Shown here: positions 1-9,303 of the stretch, piece after piece
Position numbering within the stretch: position 1 is the stretch's first letter
Layout: each line of letters opens with the position of its first letter
Assembly (NCBI RefSeq): GCF_014302995.1
Contig: NZ_CP060295.1
Location: 4,517,501-4,581,500 of the forward strand
Source of the DNA: Variovorax sp. PAMC26660
Lineage (GTDB): Bacteria > Pseudomonadota > Gammaproteobacteria > Burkholderiales > Burkholderiaceae_C
Reading direction: 5' to 3'
Length of the DNA stretch: 64,000 nt
Position numbers and translations under genes: made by a program
The notes under the pieces: model-generated
The model's input: the letters and a program-made list of their open reading frames with translations, nothing else
The model's database searches: none
Told to the model about the DNA's origin: nothing

Positions 1-1338
1 CTCGCGGGCCAATACACCACGCCGCAGATCTACGTCGAGGTCGATGCCTGGTTCACCAACACCTCGCCGGTCGATGCCTACCGTGGAGCAGGGCGGCCCG
101 AGGCTACTTACCTGCTGGAGCGGCTGGTGTCGCGCTGCGCCTGGGAAATGAACCTGGGCCAGGACGAGATCCGCAAGCGCAACTTCATCACCACCTTCCC
201 GTACCAGACGCCGGTTGCGCTGCAGTACGACACCGGCGACTTCCATGCCTGCATGGACAAGGCGCGCGTGCTGGCCGATGTCGAGGGCTATGCGCAGCGC
301 AAGGCCGCGACAGAGGCCAAGGGCAAGCTGCGCGGCATGGGCTATTCGAGCTACATCGAGGCTTGCGGCATTGCGCCGTCAAACATCGCGGGTGCGCTCG
401 GCGCGCGCGCCGGCCTGTTCGAGTGCGGCGAAATCCGCGTGCACCCGACCGGCAGCGTGACGGTGTTCACCGGCTCGCACAGCCACGGCCAGGGCCATGA
501 AACCACCTTCGCGCAAGTCGTTGCCGCGCGCCTGGGCATTCCGGTCGACAACGTCGACGTGGTGCACGGCGACACCGGCCGCGTGCCCTTCGGCATGGGC
601 ACCTACGGTTCGCGCTCCATCTCGGTCGGCGGCGCGGCCATCATGAAGGCGCTCGACAAGATCGAGACCAAGGCCAAGAAGATCGCCGCGCACCTGATGG
701 AGGCCAGCGACGCCGACATCGAGTTCGCAAATGGCGAGTTCACGGTCAAGGGCACCGACAAGAAGATTCCGTTCGGCCAGGTGGCGCTCACGGCCTACGT
801 GCCGCACAACTACCCGCTCGACAAGCTCGAGCCGGGCCTGAACGAAACCGCGTTCTACGATCCGACCAACTTCACCTTCCCCGGCGGCACCTACATCTGC
901 GAGGTCGAGATCGACAGGCAGACCGGCGAAGTGAAGATCGACCGCTTCACCGCCGTGGACGACTTCGGCACCATCATCAACCCGATGATCGTCGAGGGCC
1001 AGGTGCATGGCGGGCTGGTGCAGGGCATTGGCCAGGCACTGCTCGAGAACTGCGTCTACGACAACGAAACCGGCCAGCTGCTCACCGGCAGCTTCATGGA
1101 CTACGCCATGCCAAGAGCGGGCGACTTTCCGCAGTTCAAGCTCGACACCGTGTGCACCCCGTGCACCCACAACCCGTTGGGCACCAAGGGCTGCGGCGAG
1201 GCGGGGGCCATCGGCTCGCCGCCGGCCGTCATCAACGCCGTGCTCGACGCGCTGGCGCCGCTGGGCGTCAAGGATTTCGACATGCCCGCATCGTCCAGCC
1301 GCGTCTGGGAAGCGATGCAGGCCGCCGCCAAGCACTAA
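1..1338 (+). CDS. Molybdenum hydroxylase large subunit, CoxL-like form II (5' partial)
   Basis: The reading frame is open from base 1, so the gene starts upstream; 445 codons remain. This is the molybdopterin-cytosine-dinucleotide-binding subunit of a CO-dehydrogenase-like/xanthine oxidase family hydroxylase. The active-site loop reads [10 protein letters not shown] (residues about 27-36 of the visible part). That is the form II signature; proven CO dehydrogenases (form I) have [22 protein letters not shown] fits a cofactor-binding segment, and [17 protein letters not shown] contains the expected catalytic glutamate. The FAD subunit follows after 20 bases. The 2Fe-2S small subunit is not in the window and is presumably upstream. 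CO oxidation should not be assumed; the substrate is unknown (an aldehyde, purine or N-heterocycle are all possible). Confidence 0.93.
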   Translation, partial: LAGQYTTPQIYVEVDAWFTNTSPVDAYRGAGRPEATYLLERLVSRCAWEMNLGQDEIRKRNFITTFPYQTPVALQYDTGDFHACMDKARVLADVEGYAQRKAATEAKGKLRGMGYSSYIEACGIAPSNIAGALGARAGLFECGEIRVHPTGSVTVFTGSHSHGQGHETTFAQVVAARLGIPVDNVDVVHGDTGRVPFGMGTYGSRSISVGGAAIMKALDKIETKAKKIAAHLMEASDADIEFANGEFTVKGTDKKIPFGQVALTAYVPHNYPLDKLEPGLNETAFYDPTNFTFPGGTYICEVEIDRQTGEVKIDRFTAVDDFGTIINPMIVEGQVHGGLVQGIGQALLENCVYDNETGQLLTGSFMDYAMPRAGDFPQFKLDTVCTPCTHNPLGTKGCGEAGAIGSPPAVINAVLDALAPLGVKDFDMPASSSRVWEAMQAAAKH

Positions 1339-1358
1339 AACAAAGAAGGAATCACACC

Positions 1359-2150
1359 ATGTATGCCTTCACACTCGAACGGCCCGCCTCCCTGGCCGAT
1401 GCGGCCAAACTCATCGCTGCCGGCGGCAAGCCGCTGGCAGGCGGACAGACGCTGCTGGCCTCCATGAAGCTGCGGCTCTCGGCACCCGAACAACTGGTGG
1501 ACCTGAGCGGCATCAAGGAACTCACCGGCATCAGGAAAGACGGCAACAACATCACCATCGGCGCCATGTCGCGTCACCTCGACGTGGCGAACAACACCGA
1601 CGTGAAGACCGCTTATCCGGCATTGGCCGACCTGGCCTCGCGCATCGGCGACCGGCAGGTGCGTGCCATGGGCACCATCGGCGGCTCGGTGGCCAACAAC
1701 GATCCGGCCGCGTGCTACCCCAGCGCGGTGCTGGGCTCGGGCGCCACCGTCATCACCTCGAAGCGCGAGATTGCGGCCGACGATTTCTTCCAGGGCCTGT
1801 TCACCACGGCACTGGGAGAAGACGAACTGATCACCGCGATCCGCTTTCCGATTCCGAAGCGCGCCGTGTATGAAAAGCTGCGCCAGAAGGCGTCGAACTT
1901 CCCACTCGTGGGCATCTTCCTGGCGCTGTACGACAACGGCGTGCGCGTGGCCGTCACCGGCGCGGGCAACGGCGTGTTCCGCCATGCAGGACTGGAAGAC
2001 GCGCTGAACAAGAGCTTCACTGCCGCATCGGCGGCCACGGTGAAGATCGATGCCAGCGATCTCAACAGCGACCTGCACGCTTCTGCGGCTTATCGCGCCA
2101 ACCTGATCAGCGTGCTGACGCAACGGGCAGTGACCAAGGCCCTGGGCTGA
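1359..2150 (+). CDS. Molybdenum hydroxylase FAD-binding medium subunit (CoxM-like)
   Basis: 263 residues, the usual length for the FAD subunit that passes electrons out of the hydroxylase. The N-terminal FAD-binding fold shows AGGQTLLASMK and the second flavin motif TIGGSVANNDPA (residues about 107-118). A CO-dehydrogenase flavoprotein C-terminal domain follows. The ATG at 1359 is chosen because AAAGAAGGA lies 8 bases before it and because the protein then starts at MYAFTLERP, as is typical for the family. An in-frame start further upstream would overlap the large-subunit gene deeply. It is co-transcribed with the large subunit and the accessory genes that follow. Confidence 0.95.
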   Translation: MYAFTLERPASLADAAKLIAAGGKPLAGGQTLLASMKLRLSAPEQLVDLSGIKELTGIRKDGNNITIGAMSRHLDVANNTDVKTAYPALADLASRIGDRQVRAMGTIGGSVANNDPAACYPSAVLGSGATVITSKREIAADDFFQGLFTTALGEDELITAIRFPIPKRAVYEKLRQKASNFPLVGIFLALYDNGVRVAVTGAGNGVFRHAGLEDALNKSFTAASAATVKIDASDLNSDLHASAAYRANLISVLTQRAVTKALG

Positions 2151-2217
2151 ACAAGCCAGGGCGGTCCAACGGGAGCCGGAAGGCGCGACACCCTCGCGTC
2201 TTCCGCTACGCTTCGCC

Positions 2218-3120
2218 ATGATCTTTCCGACCATCGATTCCCTCTCCGACGGTTTGGTGCAGGCCGGCTACTTTGCCGACCGGCGCCTGGCCACGGCGGT
2301 GTTTCTCGCGCTCAAGCTGCAGCGTCCGCTGCTGCTCGAAGGCGAGCCCGGCGTCGGTAAGACCGAGCTGGCCAAGGCACTGTCGAAGGCGCTGAGCCGC
2401 GAGCTGCTGCGCCTCCAGTGCTACGACGGCCTGGAGCAGCGCGAAGCGCTCTACGAATGGAACTACGCGGCGCAGTTGCTGCACATGCGCGCGGCCGAGG
2501 CCAGCGGTGCGGCGCGCGACGTGGAGGCCGAGGTCTACCAGCCGCACTACCTGATCCGCCGCCCGCTGCTGCAAGCCCTGCAGACGCCGGCACCCGGTGC
2601 CGTGCTGCTGATCGATGAAGTGGACCGCGCCGACGAGCCCTTCGAGGCCTTCCTGCTCGAATACCTCGGCGAGTACCAGGTCAGCATTCCCGAGCTGGGC
2701 ACGGTGCGCGCGGTGGTGCCGCCCGTCACCATCCTCACCAGCAACCGCACGCGCGAACTCAACGATGCGGTCAAGCGGCGCTGCCTCTATCACTGGCTCG
2801 ACTACCCCGAACGCGAGCGTGAACTGGCCATCGTGCGTGCCCAGGTGCCGCAGGCCGGCGAAAAGCTCTCGGCCCAGGTGGCGGCCTTCGTCGCGCGGCT
2901 GCGCGAGGCGCCGTTCGTCAACGCCTTCCAGCGCGCGCCGGGCATCGCCGAAAGCGTCGAGTGGGCGAGGGCGCTGATCGCGCTCGACACTGTGGAGCTG
3001 GACCCCGAAGTGGTGGTCGATACCGCCGGCATCCTGTTCAAGCAGCGCGACGATGTGGCGGCGCTCACGCGCGAGCTGGCATCCGATCTGTTGAGGCCCG
3101 AAGAGCCGCTCGCTCGCTGA
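2218..3120 (+). CDS. MoxR-family AAA+ ATPase (CoxD-like)
   Basis: 300-residue cytoplasmic AAA+ ATPase. Walker A is GEPGVGKTE (residues 42-50), Walker B is AVLLIDEVDRAD (about 128-139), and a sensor-like segment TILTSNRTREL follows. In cox clusters the MoxR protein CoxD works with the VWA protein CoxE as a chaperone pair maturing the Mo/Cu site of the hydroxylase. That role is known for Oligotropha CO dehydrogenase and is inferred here from the VWA gene 22 bases downstream. The start codon lies 67 bases after the FAD-subunit stop. Confidence 0.93.
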   Translation: MIFPTIDSLSDGLVQAGYFADRRLATAVFLALKLQRPLLLEGEPGVGKTELAKALSKALSRELLRLQCYDGLEQREALYEWNYAAQLLHMRAAEASGAARDVEAEVYQPHYLIRRPLLQALQTPAPGAVLLIDEVDRADEPFEAFLLEYLGEYQVSIPELGTVRAVVPPVTILTSNRTRELNDAVKRRCLYHWLDYPERERELAIVRAQVPQAGEKLSAQVAAFVARLREAPFVNAFQRAPGIAESVEWARALIALDTVELDPEVVVDTAGILFKQRDDVAALTRELASDLLRPEEPLAR

Positions 3121-3142
3121 GCAGCAGCAACGGGGCACACGC

Positions 3143-4357
3143 ATGACCGGCGTCCAGCAGCTCGGCGACGTACGCAGCGGCAAGCTCGCCGGCAACATCA
3201 CCGCGTTCGGCCGCGCCTTGCGCCGTGCGGGTGTGCGTACCGACGCCATGCGCATCGCGCTCGCTGCCGAAGCCGCCACGCTGGTCGGTGTCGAAGACAA
3301 GCTCGACCTGAGCGCCGCAATGGAAGCCGTCATGGTGAGCCGCGAACAAGACCGCATGGTGTTCCGCGAACTCTTCGATGCCTGGTTCCGCGACCCCGAG
3401 CTGGCCAACAAGCTGCTCGCCCAGATGCTGCCCAGCGCCGAAGGCAAGGCCGAGCCCTCGAAGCGGCGCCCGCGCGTGCGCGAGGCCCTCACCGCGCCAC
3501 GCGATCCGGCCAAACCTGCGCTCGCGGTCAAGCCCGACAAGGAGGTCGAGTTCGATGCCGCCATGACGTCGAGCGACCGCCAGCGCCTGCAGCATGCGGA
3601 CTTCAACGCGCTCGGTGCTTCCGAATACCGGCTGGTCGAACGGCTCGCACGCGACATCCGCTTGCCGGTTCCCTCGCTGCCTTCGCGCCGCCTGCGGGTG
3701 GCCAGCGATGCGGGTCGGCAGCACGCGCGCATGCACTGGCCCGGCGTGCTGCAGGAGGCCGCGCGCACCGGCGGAGAAATCCTGCGCCTGCCACGGCTGA
3801 CCCGGCGCGAGCAACCTTTGCCGTTGCTGGTGCTGGTCGATGTGTCGGGCTCGATGGAGCGCTATGCGCGGCTGCTGCTCGCGTTCCTTCATGCGTCCAC
3901 GCGGCGGGCCGGACGGCGCGACGTGTTCGCCTTCGGCACCCGGCTGACCGATTTGACGCCGGCCTTCCGGCTGGCCGACACCGATGCCATGCTCGGCGCC
4001 GCCAGCCTTGCCATCGACGATTTCGCGGGCGGCACGCGCCTGGGCAGTTCGCTGACCGAGCTGCGCCGTTTCCACGCCCGCCGCCTCACTGGCCGCCGCA
4101 CGCTGGTGCTGGTGATCAGCGACGGCCTGGACACCGGCGAGCCTGCCGTGCTCGAAGACGAATTGCTGTGGCTCAAGCGCCATTCGCGCCGCCTGCTGTG
4201 GCTCAACCCGCTGCTGCGCTTCGAGGGCTACGCCCCTCTGGCGCGTGGGGCCAGCGTGTTGCACCGGCAAGCGGACGCGATGCTGGCGGTCCACAATCTC
4301 AGTGCGCTCGAACAACTGGCCGCCAGCCTCGCGGCCCTCATGCGATCCGGCCGCTAG
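3143..4357 (+). CDS. VWA domain protein (CoxE-like), partner of the MoxR ATPase
   Basis: 404 residues. The C-terminal half is a von Willebrand A domain with the metal-ion-dependent adhesion site DVSGSMERYARLL (DxSxS at about residue 233) and a later SDGLDTGEP segment. The N-terminal half is the charged helical region usual in CoxE proteins. It probably binds the MoxR ATPase encoded just upstream and guides it to the hydroxylase. No membrane segment or signal peptide is visible, so it is cytoplasmic. The spacing and the common strand with its neighbours indicate one operon. Confidence 0.9.
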   Translation: MTGVQQLGDVRSGKLAGNITAFGRALRRAGVRTDAMRIALAAEAATLVGVEDKLDLSAAMEAVMVSREQDRMVFRELFDAWFRDPELANKLLAQMLPSAEGKAEPSKRRPRVREALTAPRDPAKPALAVKPDKEVEFDAAMTSSDRQRLQHADFNALGASEYRLVERLARDIRLPVPSLPSRRLRVASDAGRQHARMHWPGVLQEAARTGGEILRLPRLTRREQPLPLLVLVDVSGSMERYARLLLAFLHASTRRAGRRDVFAFGTRLTDLTPAFRLADTDAMLGAASLAIDDFAGGTRLGSSLTELRRFHARRLTGRRTLVLVISDGLDTGEPAVLEDELLWLKRHSRRLLWLNPLLRFEGYAPLARGASVLHRQADAMLAVHNLSALEQLAASLAALMRSGR

Positions 4358-4400
4358 TCACGCCAGTCAAGCCAGCCAGACAGAACCCAAGGAAGACACG

Positions 4401-5057
4401 ATGGAAATGCTCGGAAACCGCCGTCTCGGCGTCACGCAACAACAGGCCTGGGAAGCGCTCAACGATCCCGAAACGCTGAAGAAGTGCATTCCCGGCTGCG
4501 ACAAGTTCGAGCTGACGGGGGACAACACCTACAGCGTTGCGCTCGCGGTCAAGATCGGCCCGGTGTCGGCCAAGTTCAGCGGCAAGGTGATGCTGTCGGA
4601 CATCGTCGCGCCCGATGGCTACAAGCTGACCTTCGAGGGGCAGGGCGGCGTGGCGGGGTTTGCGAAGGGGGCGTCGAGCGTCACGCTCAGGCCGCTGGCG
4701 GATGCGGTCCCCGCAGAGGCGCCAGCGGACGCGGCAATTGCCCATGAAGCCGAGGCCGCATCGCCGCCGCCTGTCGGCTGCGAACTCGACTACACCGTGC
4801 AGGCCCAGGTCGGCGGCAAGATCGCCCAACTCGGCCAGCGCCTGATCGATGGCGCCGCCAAGTCGACCGCCGACGATTTCTTCAAGCGCTTCGAGGCCGA
4901 GATGCAAAGCCGCTACGGTCCGCCGCCAGCGCCCGTCGCGGAAGCGGTTGAAGCACCTGCGGAGAAATCAGGCGTCATGTCGGGCCTGATGAAGAAGATC
5001 GGCCTGGGCAAGAAGGACGACAAGGACGCGCCCCCCACACCGGGCGACGCCAGCTAG
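4401..5057 (+). CDS. CoxG-like SRPBCC protein
   Basis: 218 residues. The N-terminal 150 residues match the CoxG / CO dehydrogenase subunit G family (SRPBCC fold), starting MEMLGNRRLGVTQQQAWEAL with the conserved DPETLKKCIPGC. The C-terminal tail is rich in Ala/Pro and ends in a lysine-rich amphipathic segment (GLMKKIGLGKKDD). CoxG is thought to recruit the enzyme to the membrane or present a lipophilic cofactor such as quinone; the basic tail fits membrane attachment. The ATG at 4401 is preceded by AAGGAAG and avoids an overlap with the VWA gene. Confidence 0.9.
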   Translation: MEMLGNRRLGVTQQQAWEALNDPETLKKCIPGCDKFELTGDNTYSVALAVKIGPVSAKFSGKVMLSDIVAPDGYKLTFEGQGGVAGFAKGASSVTLRPLADAVPAEAPADAAIAHEAEAASPPPVGCELDYTVQAQVGGKIAQLGQRLIDGAAKSTADDFFKRFEAEMQSRYGPPPAPVAEAVEAPAEKSGVMSGLMKKIGLGKKDDKDAPPTPGDAS

Positions 5058-5071
5058 CGACGGCCCACGCC

Positions 5072-6094
5072 ATGGAAAACCTCGACGTCATGGTGCTGCG
5101 CACGCTGCGCGACTGGCGGCGTGCCGGCAAGCGTGCGTTGCTGACCACCGTGGTGCGCACCTGGGGCTCGTCGCCCCGGCCAGTGGGTTCGATCATGGCG
5201 CTGGCGGAAGACGGCGCGGTGGTCGGTTCGGTCTCGGGCGGCTGCATCGAAGACGACCTGATCGCGCGCTACAGCCATGCCCACGGCAAGGGCGAAGACG
5301 TGCCGCTGGGTGCGCCACCAGCGCTCGTGAAGTACGGCATCACGGCCGACGAGGCGCATCGCTTCGGCTTGCCGTGCGGCGGCACGCTGGAGCTGCTGCT
5401 CGAATACGCGCCCGATGCCGATGCGCTCGACACGCTGGTCACGCAGCTCGAACAGGGCCGGCTCATGCGGCGCACGGTCACGCTGGCCACCGGGGTCGTG
5501 GCGCTCGCCGAGGCGACGGCGCCCGACGAACTCACGGTGAACGACACCGAGCTCACCAACACCTTCGGCCCCGAGTACCGCATGCTGCTGATCGGCGCCG
5601 GCCAGCTCGCCGAATACCTTGCGACCATGGCCAAGTTCAGCGGTTTCGCCGTGACCTTGTGCGACCCGCGCGCCGAGTACCGCACCGCATGGTCGCTGTC
5701 CGGCGTGCACATCACGACCGAGATGCCCGACGACGCGGTGCTGGCCTTCAGGCCCGACCGGCGCAGTTGCGTGGTCGCGCTCACGCACGACCCCAAGCTC
5801 GACGACCTTGCGCTGCTCGAAGCGCTGCAGAGCGAGGCCTTCTACGTCGGCGCCATCGGCTCGCGCCGCAATGCCGATGCGCGGCGCGATCGCATGATCG
5901 AGCACTTCGACCAGACGCCTGCGTCGCTCGCGCGCCTGCGTGGCCCCATCGGCATCTTCATCGGCAGCAAGACGCCACCCGAGATTGCGGTGAGCGTGAT
6001 GGCCGAGATATTGGCGGTGAAGAATGCAGTGACGCTGCCGCGCGAGGTGGAAGTGGCGCGCGCGAAGGAAATGCAGCACCTGCAGCCGAGCTGA
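5072..6094 (+). CDS. XdhC/CoxI family molybdenum cofactor maturation protein
   Basis: 340 residues. The N-terminal XdhC_CoxI domain shows GSSPRPVGSIMA and SGGCIEDDL. The C-terminal Rossmann domain starts at MLLIGAGQLAEYLA (about residue 171) and contains VVALTHDPKLDDLAL and YVGAIGSRRNADAR. Proteins of this family bind Mo-MPT, protect it and help sulfurate and insert it into apo-hydroxylases. It is the last gene of the cox-like cluster, 14 bases after coxG, and is convergent with the antiporter operon that follows. Confidence 0.94.
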   Translation: MENLDVMVLRTLRDWRRAGKRALLTTVVRTWGSSPRPVGSIMALAEDGAVVGSVSGGCIEDDLIARYSHAHGKGEDVPLGAPPALVKYGITADEAHRFGLPCGGTLELLLEYAPDADALDTLVTQLEQGRLMRRTVTLATGVVALAEATAPDELTVNDTELTNTFGPEYRMLLIGAGQLAEYLATMAKFSGFAVTLCDPRAEYRTAWSLSGVHITTEMPDDAVLAFRPDRRSCVVALTHDPKLDDLALLEALQSEAFYVGAIGSRRNADARRDRMIEHFDQTPASLARLRGPIGIFIGSKTPPEIAVSVMAEILAVKNAVTLPREVEVARAKEMQHLQPS

Positions 6095-6121
6095 ACGCTC
6101 AGCAGGCTTGTTCGCGTCTTG

Positions 6122-6478
6122 TCAGCCCGACTTGGCTTGAGGCGGCACATTGCCACCCTTTTGCCGTTCGCGGAACAGCGCAGCGCGCATCAGGAAGATG
6201 GTGGTGATCGGCGCCGTGAGCGCGATGAACAGCACGATCAAAATTGCGTGCAGGAACAGGCTGAAGCCCTGCACCGAGAAGTACACCATCGTGGCGACGG
6301 TCATGCACCACACGCCCACCGTGGCACCCAGCGTGGGCGAGTGAATGCGGCGAAAAAAGGTGGGCAGCCGCACCAGGCCGAAGGAACCGATGGCCGCGAA
6401 GGCCGCGCCCAGCACGGCGAACACCGCAGTGACGATTTCCGCCCACAGCGGCAGCGGTCCGACGATGAAGTCGTTCAT
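6122..6478 (-). CDS. mnhG: Mrp-type Na+/H+ antiporter subunit G
   Basis: 118 residues with three hydrophobic helices. The segments FGLVRLPTFFRRIHSPTLGA and LTAPITTIFLMRAALFR are characteristic of MrpG/PhaG. It is a small inner-membrane subunit needed for assembly of the hetero-oligomeric cation/proton antiporter. It is the last gene of the operon; its start overlaps the mnhF stop by four bases (ATGA arrangement), which indicates translational coupling. Confidence 0.93.
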   Translation of the reverse strand: MNDFIVGPLPLWAEIVTAVFAVLGAAFAAIGSFGLVRLPTFFRRIHSPTLGATVGVWCMTVATMVYFSVQGFSLFLHAILIVLFIALTAPITTIFLMRAALFRERQKGGNVPPQAKSG

Positions 6479-6753
6479 TCGATCACCTCCCCGCGCAGCA
6501 GAAACTTGGCCATGGCCGTCGACCCCACGAAGCCGAACAGCGCCGTGAGCATGGCCGCCTCGAAGTACACATTGCTCGCGTAGATGATGCCGAGCACCAG
6601 CATCATCATCATGCCGTTGATGTAGAGGCAGTCCAGCGCCATCACGCGGTCTTGCGCGGTCGGGCCGATCAGCAGCCGGGTGACCGCGCAGAGCATGGCC
6701 ACGGCCAGCAGGAAGAGCGCGAACTTCAGCGCCCAGAAGAGGATGGGTGTCAT
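6475..6753 (-). CDS. mnhF: Mrp-type Na+/H+ antiporter subunit F
   Basis: 92 residues, three transmembrane helices, with the MrpF motif RLLIGPTAQDRVMALDCLYI at about residues 26-45. The start MTPILFWALKFAL is chosen because it overlaps the mnhE stop by four bases and gives the normal family length; a longer reading would run deep into mnhE in another frame. MrpF is a small membrane subunit with a conserved acidic residue in helix 2. Confidence 0.93.
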   Translation of the reverse strand: MTPILFWALKFALFLLAVAMLCAVTRLLIGPTAQDRVMALDCLYINGMMMMLVLGIIYASNVYFEAAMLTALFGFVGSTAMAKFLLRGEVIE

Positions 6754-7241
6754 GACTCGAAGATCTCCATCAGGGGGCGTTCGTAGCGCTGCTTGATCAT
6801 GGCGACGAAGGCCGCCTCGTCGTCCAGGTCGAACACATGGATCAGCAGCGTGCTGCGGTCGAACGCCACTTCGCCCCAGGCGGTGCCGGGCGTGAGGCAC
6901 ATGATCATGGCGAGCACGGCCAGGCCGTTGGGGTCGCGCATGTCGAGCGGGATCTGCACGAACTTCGAGCCGATGCGCGAGGTGCGGCGCGTGAGCAGCA
7001 GCCGCGCCACGTCGAACGCGGACTTCAGCATGTCGAAGGTCACGAGGAAGGACAGCCGCAGCGCGACGCCGGGCCGGCGCATGCGCACGGCGGCCGGCCG
7101 CAGGCCCTTGGTGATCAGCGGAACGGCGATGGCCAGAATCACGGCCGACACCAGCGTGGTCGTTTCGAGCGACTGTTCGAGCAGCAGCCAGACGATGAAC
7201 AGCGCGAACGAGAGCGGCGGCGAGGGAATCAGGCGCTTCAT
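6750..7241 (-). CDS. mnhE: Mrp-type Na+/H+ antiporter subunit E
   Basis: 163 residues. Two N-terminal transmembrane helices (PPLSFALFIVWLLLEQ and LVSAVILAIAVPLI) are followed by the cytoplasmic domain with MRDPNGLAVLAMIMCLTPGT, a hallmark of MrpE. It overlaps mnhD by four bases at its start and mnhF by four bases at its end. Role: a structural subunit of the Mrp antiporter complex. Confidence 0.94.
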   Translation of the reverse strand: MKRLIPSPPLSFALFIVWLLLEQSLETTTLVSAVILAIAVPLITKGLRPAAVRMRRPGVALRLSFLVTFDMLKSAFDVARLLLTRRTSRIGSKFVQIPLDMRDPNGLAVLAMIMCLTPGTAWGEVAFDRSTLLIHVFDLDDEAAFVAMIKQRYERPLMEIFES

Positions 7242-8956
7242 GGGGCGGCGCCTTCGTGCGGCACGGTCACGGTCGCAGGCACGGGGTTGGGCACCTGCCT
7301 GGCACCCATCACGGCGTTGCGATAGGGCGCGGGGTTGAACAGCCCTTCTGCGGTGGCCTGCGCATGCCGCATCACCGGTTCAGCCCAGATCGTCAGCGCC
7401 ACGCAGGCCGCGAGCAGACCGGCCACAGGCAGCACTTCGAGCGCGGGCAGCGATGGCATCGTGGCGTGCGGCTGCGTCCAGAAGTGGCGAATGCCCGTGC
7501 GGCTCAGCGCGATCAGCGACAGGAAGCCGGAGACGATCAGCAGCGTGAGGAAGGTCCAGCCGGCTGCCGTGAGTCCCTGGGCGCCGAGCAGCCCCGAGAG
7601 CATCGCGAACTTGCCGACGAAGCCGGACAGCGGCGGCAGGCCCGCGAGCAGCAGCGTGCAGCCCATGAAGCTCAGGCCGAGGAAGGCCACGCCGGCCGGA
7701 ATGGCGCGGCCGTAGAGGGCTTGCGCCTCGTCGTCGAGGTTCACGTCGGCCAGCGCGCTCAGGTCTTCGGACAGGAAGGGCGCATTGCCCGCCGCCTCGT
7801 GCGGCGCAACGCTCATGCCGGCGTTGCGCCAACGCTCGATCATGTCGATCAGCAGGAAGAAGGCGCTGACCGCGAGCGTGGAACTCAGCAGGTAGTACAG
7901 CGCCCCCGCCCACACAGCCGGCTGACCGAGGCCGACCGCCGCCAGCAACGTGCCCGCCGACACCAGCACGCTGAAGCCCGCGAGGTTCGACAGCCGCTGC
8001 GTGCCGACGATGCCGATGGCGCCGACGAACAGCGTCGCAAGACCGATGCCGACCAGCGCGACCTGCCCGAAGGCAGCCGAAGCGCCGGTGTCGGGCGCGA
8101 ACAGCACAGTCCACAGCCGCAGGATGGTGTAGATGCCCAGCTTGGTCAGCAGCGCGAACACGGCACCCACGGGCGACACCGCTGCGCTGTAGGCCGGCAC
8201 CAGCCAGAAGTTGAGCGGCCAGGCCCCCGCCTTGGCGAAGAACGCGGTTGCGAGGATGGCCGCCGCCGCATGCACCAGCCCGCGATCACCGGGTGACAGC
8301 TCCGCGATGCGCATGCCCAGGTCGGCCATGTTGAGCGTGCCGGTCACGCCGTACAGGATGGCCGCACCGATCAGGAACAGCGACGAGGCCGCGAGGTTGA
8401 TCGCGATGTAGTGCAGCCCGGCCTGCACGCGCAGCCGGCCCGAGCCGTGCAGCAGCAGGCCGTAGGAGGCCGCGAGCATCACCTCGAAGAACACGAACAG
8501 GTTGAACAGATCGCCGGTGAGGAAGGCGCCGTTCAGGCCCATGAGCTGCAGTTGCAGCAGCGGATGGAAGTGCACGCCCGCGCGGTCCCAGCGCGAGGTG
8601 GAATAGATCGATGCCGCGAAGGCGACCACGCCCGTGAGCGCGACCATCATGGTCGAGAGCCGGTCGGCCACCAGCACGATGCCGAAGGGCGCGCGCCAGT
8701 TGCCGGGCAGGTAGACGCCGATCGAGCCGGGGCCGCCGCCGGTGTCGGCTGCGTTCACCCAGCGCAGCAAGGCCAGCGCCGCGAGCAGGCCGATCAGGCC
8801 CGAGATCACGCTCAGGGCCGACTTGGTGCGGCGGCGGTTCTCGCCCAGCAGCAGCATGAGTGCGGCGGTGAGCATCGGCACGAGGATCGGCACCGCCACG
8901 AGGTGCGGCATGCTGAACTCGAGGAACCGGTCGAGCAGGTGGAAGATTTCTTTCAC
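7238..8956 (-). CDS. mnhD: Mrp-type Na+/H+ antiporter subunit D (NuoN/NuoM-like)
   Basis: 572 residues, many transmembrane helices, homologous to the proton-pumping antiporter subunits of complex I. The core contains LNGAFLTGDLFNLFVFFEVM and HAAAAILATAFFAKAGAWPL, with the conserved lysine of the antiporter channel in AFFAKAG. It is longer than typical MrpD (about 490-500 residues) because of a loop near residues 375-415 and a C-terminal extension. Starts and stops overlap its neighbours by four bases. Confidence 0.94.
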   Translation of the reverse strand: MKEIFHLLDRFLEFSMPHLVAVPILVPMLTAALMLLLGENRRRTKSALSVISGLIGLLAALALLRWVNAADTGGGPGSIGVYLPGNWRAPFGIVLVADRLSTMMVALTGVVAFAASIYSTSRWDRAGVHFHPLLQLQLMGLNGAFLTGDLFNLFVFFEVMLAASYGLLLHGSGRLRVQAGLHYIAINLAASSLFLIGAAILYGVTGTLNMADLGMRIAELSPGDRGLVHAAAAILATAFFAKAGAWPLNFWLVPAYSAAVSPVGAVFALLTKLGIYTILRLWTVLFAPDTGASAAFGQVALVGIGLATLFVGAIGIVGTQRLSNLAGFSVLVSAGTLLAAVGLGQPAVWAGALYYLLSSTLAVSAFFLLIDMIERWRNAGMSVAPHEAAGNAPFLSEDLSALADVNLDDEAQALYGRAIPAGVAFLGLSFMGCTLLLAGLPPLSGFVGKFAMLSGLLGAQGLTAAGWTFLTLLIVSGFLSLIALSRTGIRHFWTQPHATMPSLPALEVLPVAGLLAACVALTIWAEPVMRHAQATAEGLFNPAPYRNAVMGARQVPNPVPATVTVPHEGAAP

Positions 8957-9303
8957 TCTGCCTCCTGCCGCTCTTCACCGTCCACATGGTCGGTGCCGGT
9001 GAGGCCGCGCGAGGCGAGCATGACGACCAGGAACAAGGCCGTCATGGCGAAGCCGATCACGATGGCGGTCAGCACCAGCGCCTGCGGCATCGGGTCGGCC
9101 GTGTTGGCCAAGGTGGCGGTGAAGCCCTTGACCAGCACCGGCTCGCTGTCGACCTTGAGCCGGCCCATGCTGAAGATGAAAAGATTGACCGCATACGAGA
9201 TCAGGGTCAGGCCCATGATGACCTGGAAGGTGCGGGGGCGCAGCAGCAGGTAGACACCCGAGCCGGTGAGCACGCCGATGGCGAGGGCGAGCACGATTTC
9301 CAT
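8953..9303 (-). CDS. mnhC: Mrp-type Na+/H+ antiporter subunit C (NuoK-like)
   Basis: 116 residues, three transmembrane helices, NuoK-like. Signature segments are VYLLLRPRTFQVIMGLTLIS and PQALVLTAIVIGFAMTALFL. It overlaps mnhD by four bases and touches the A/B subunit stop at 9303. It forms part of the membrane core linking the A and D antiporter modules. Confidence 0.95.
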   Translation of the reverse strand: MEIVLALAIGVLTGSGVYLLLRPRTFQVIMGLTLISYAVNLFIFSMGRLKVDSEPVLVKGFTATLANTADPMPQALVLTAIVIGFAMTALFLVVMLASRGLTGTDHVDGEERQEAE

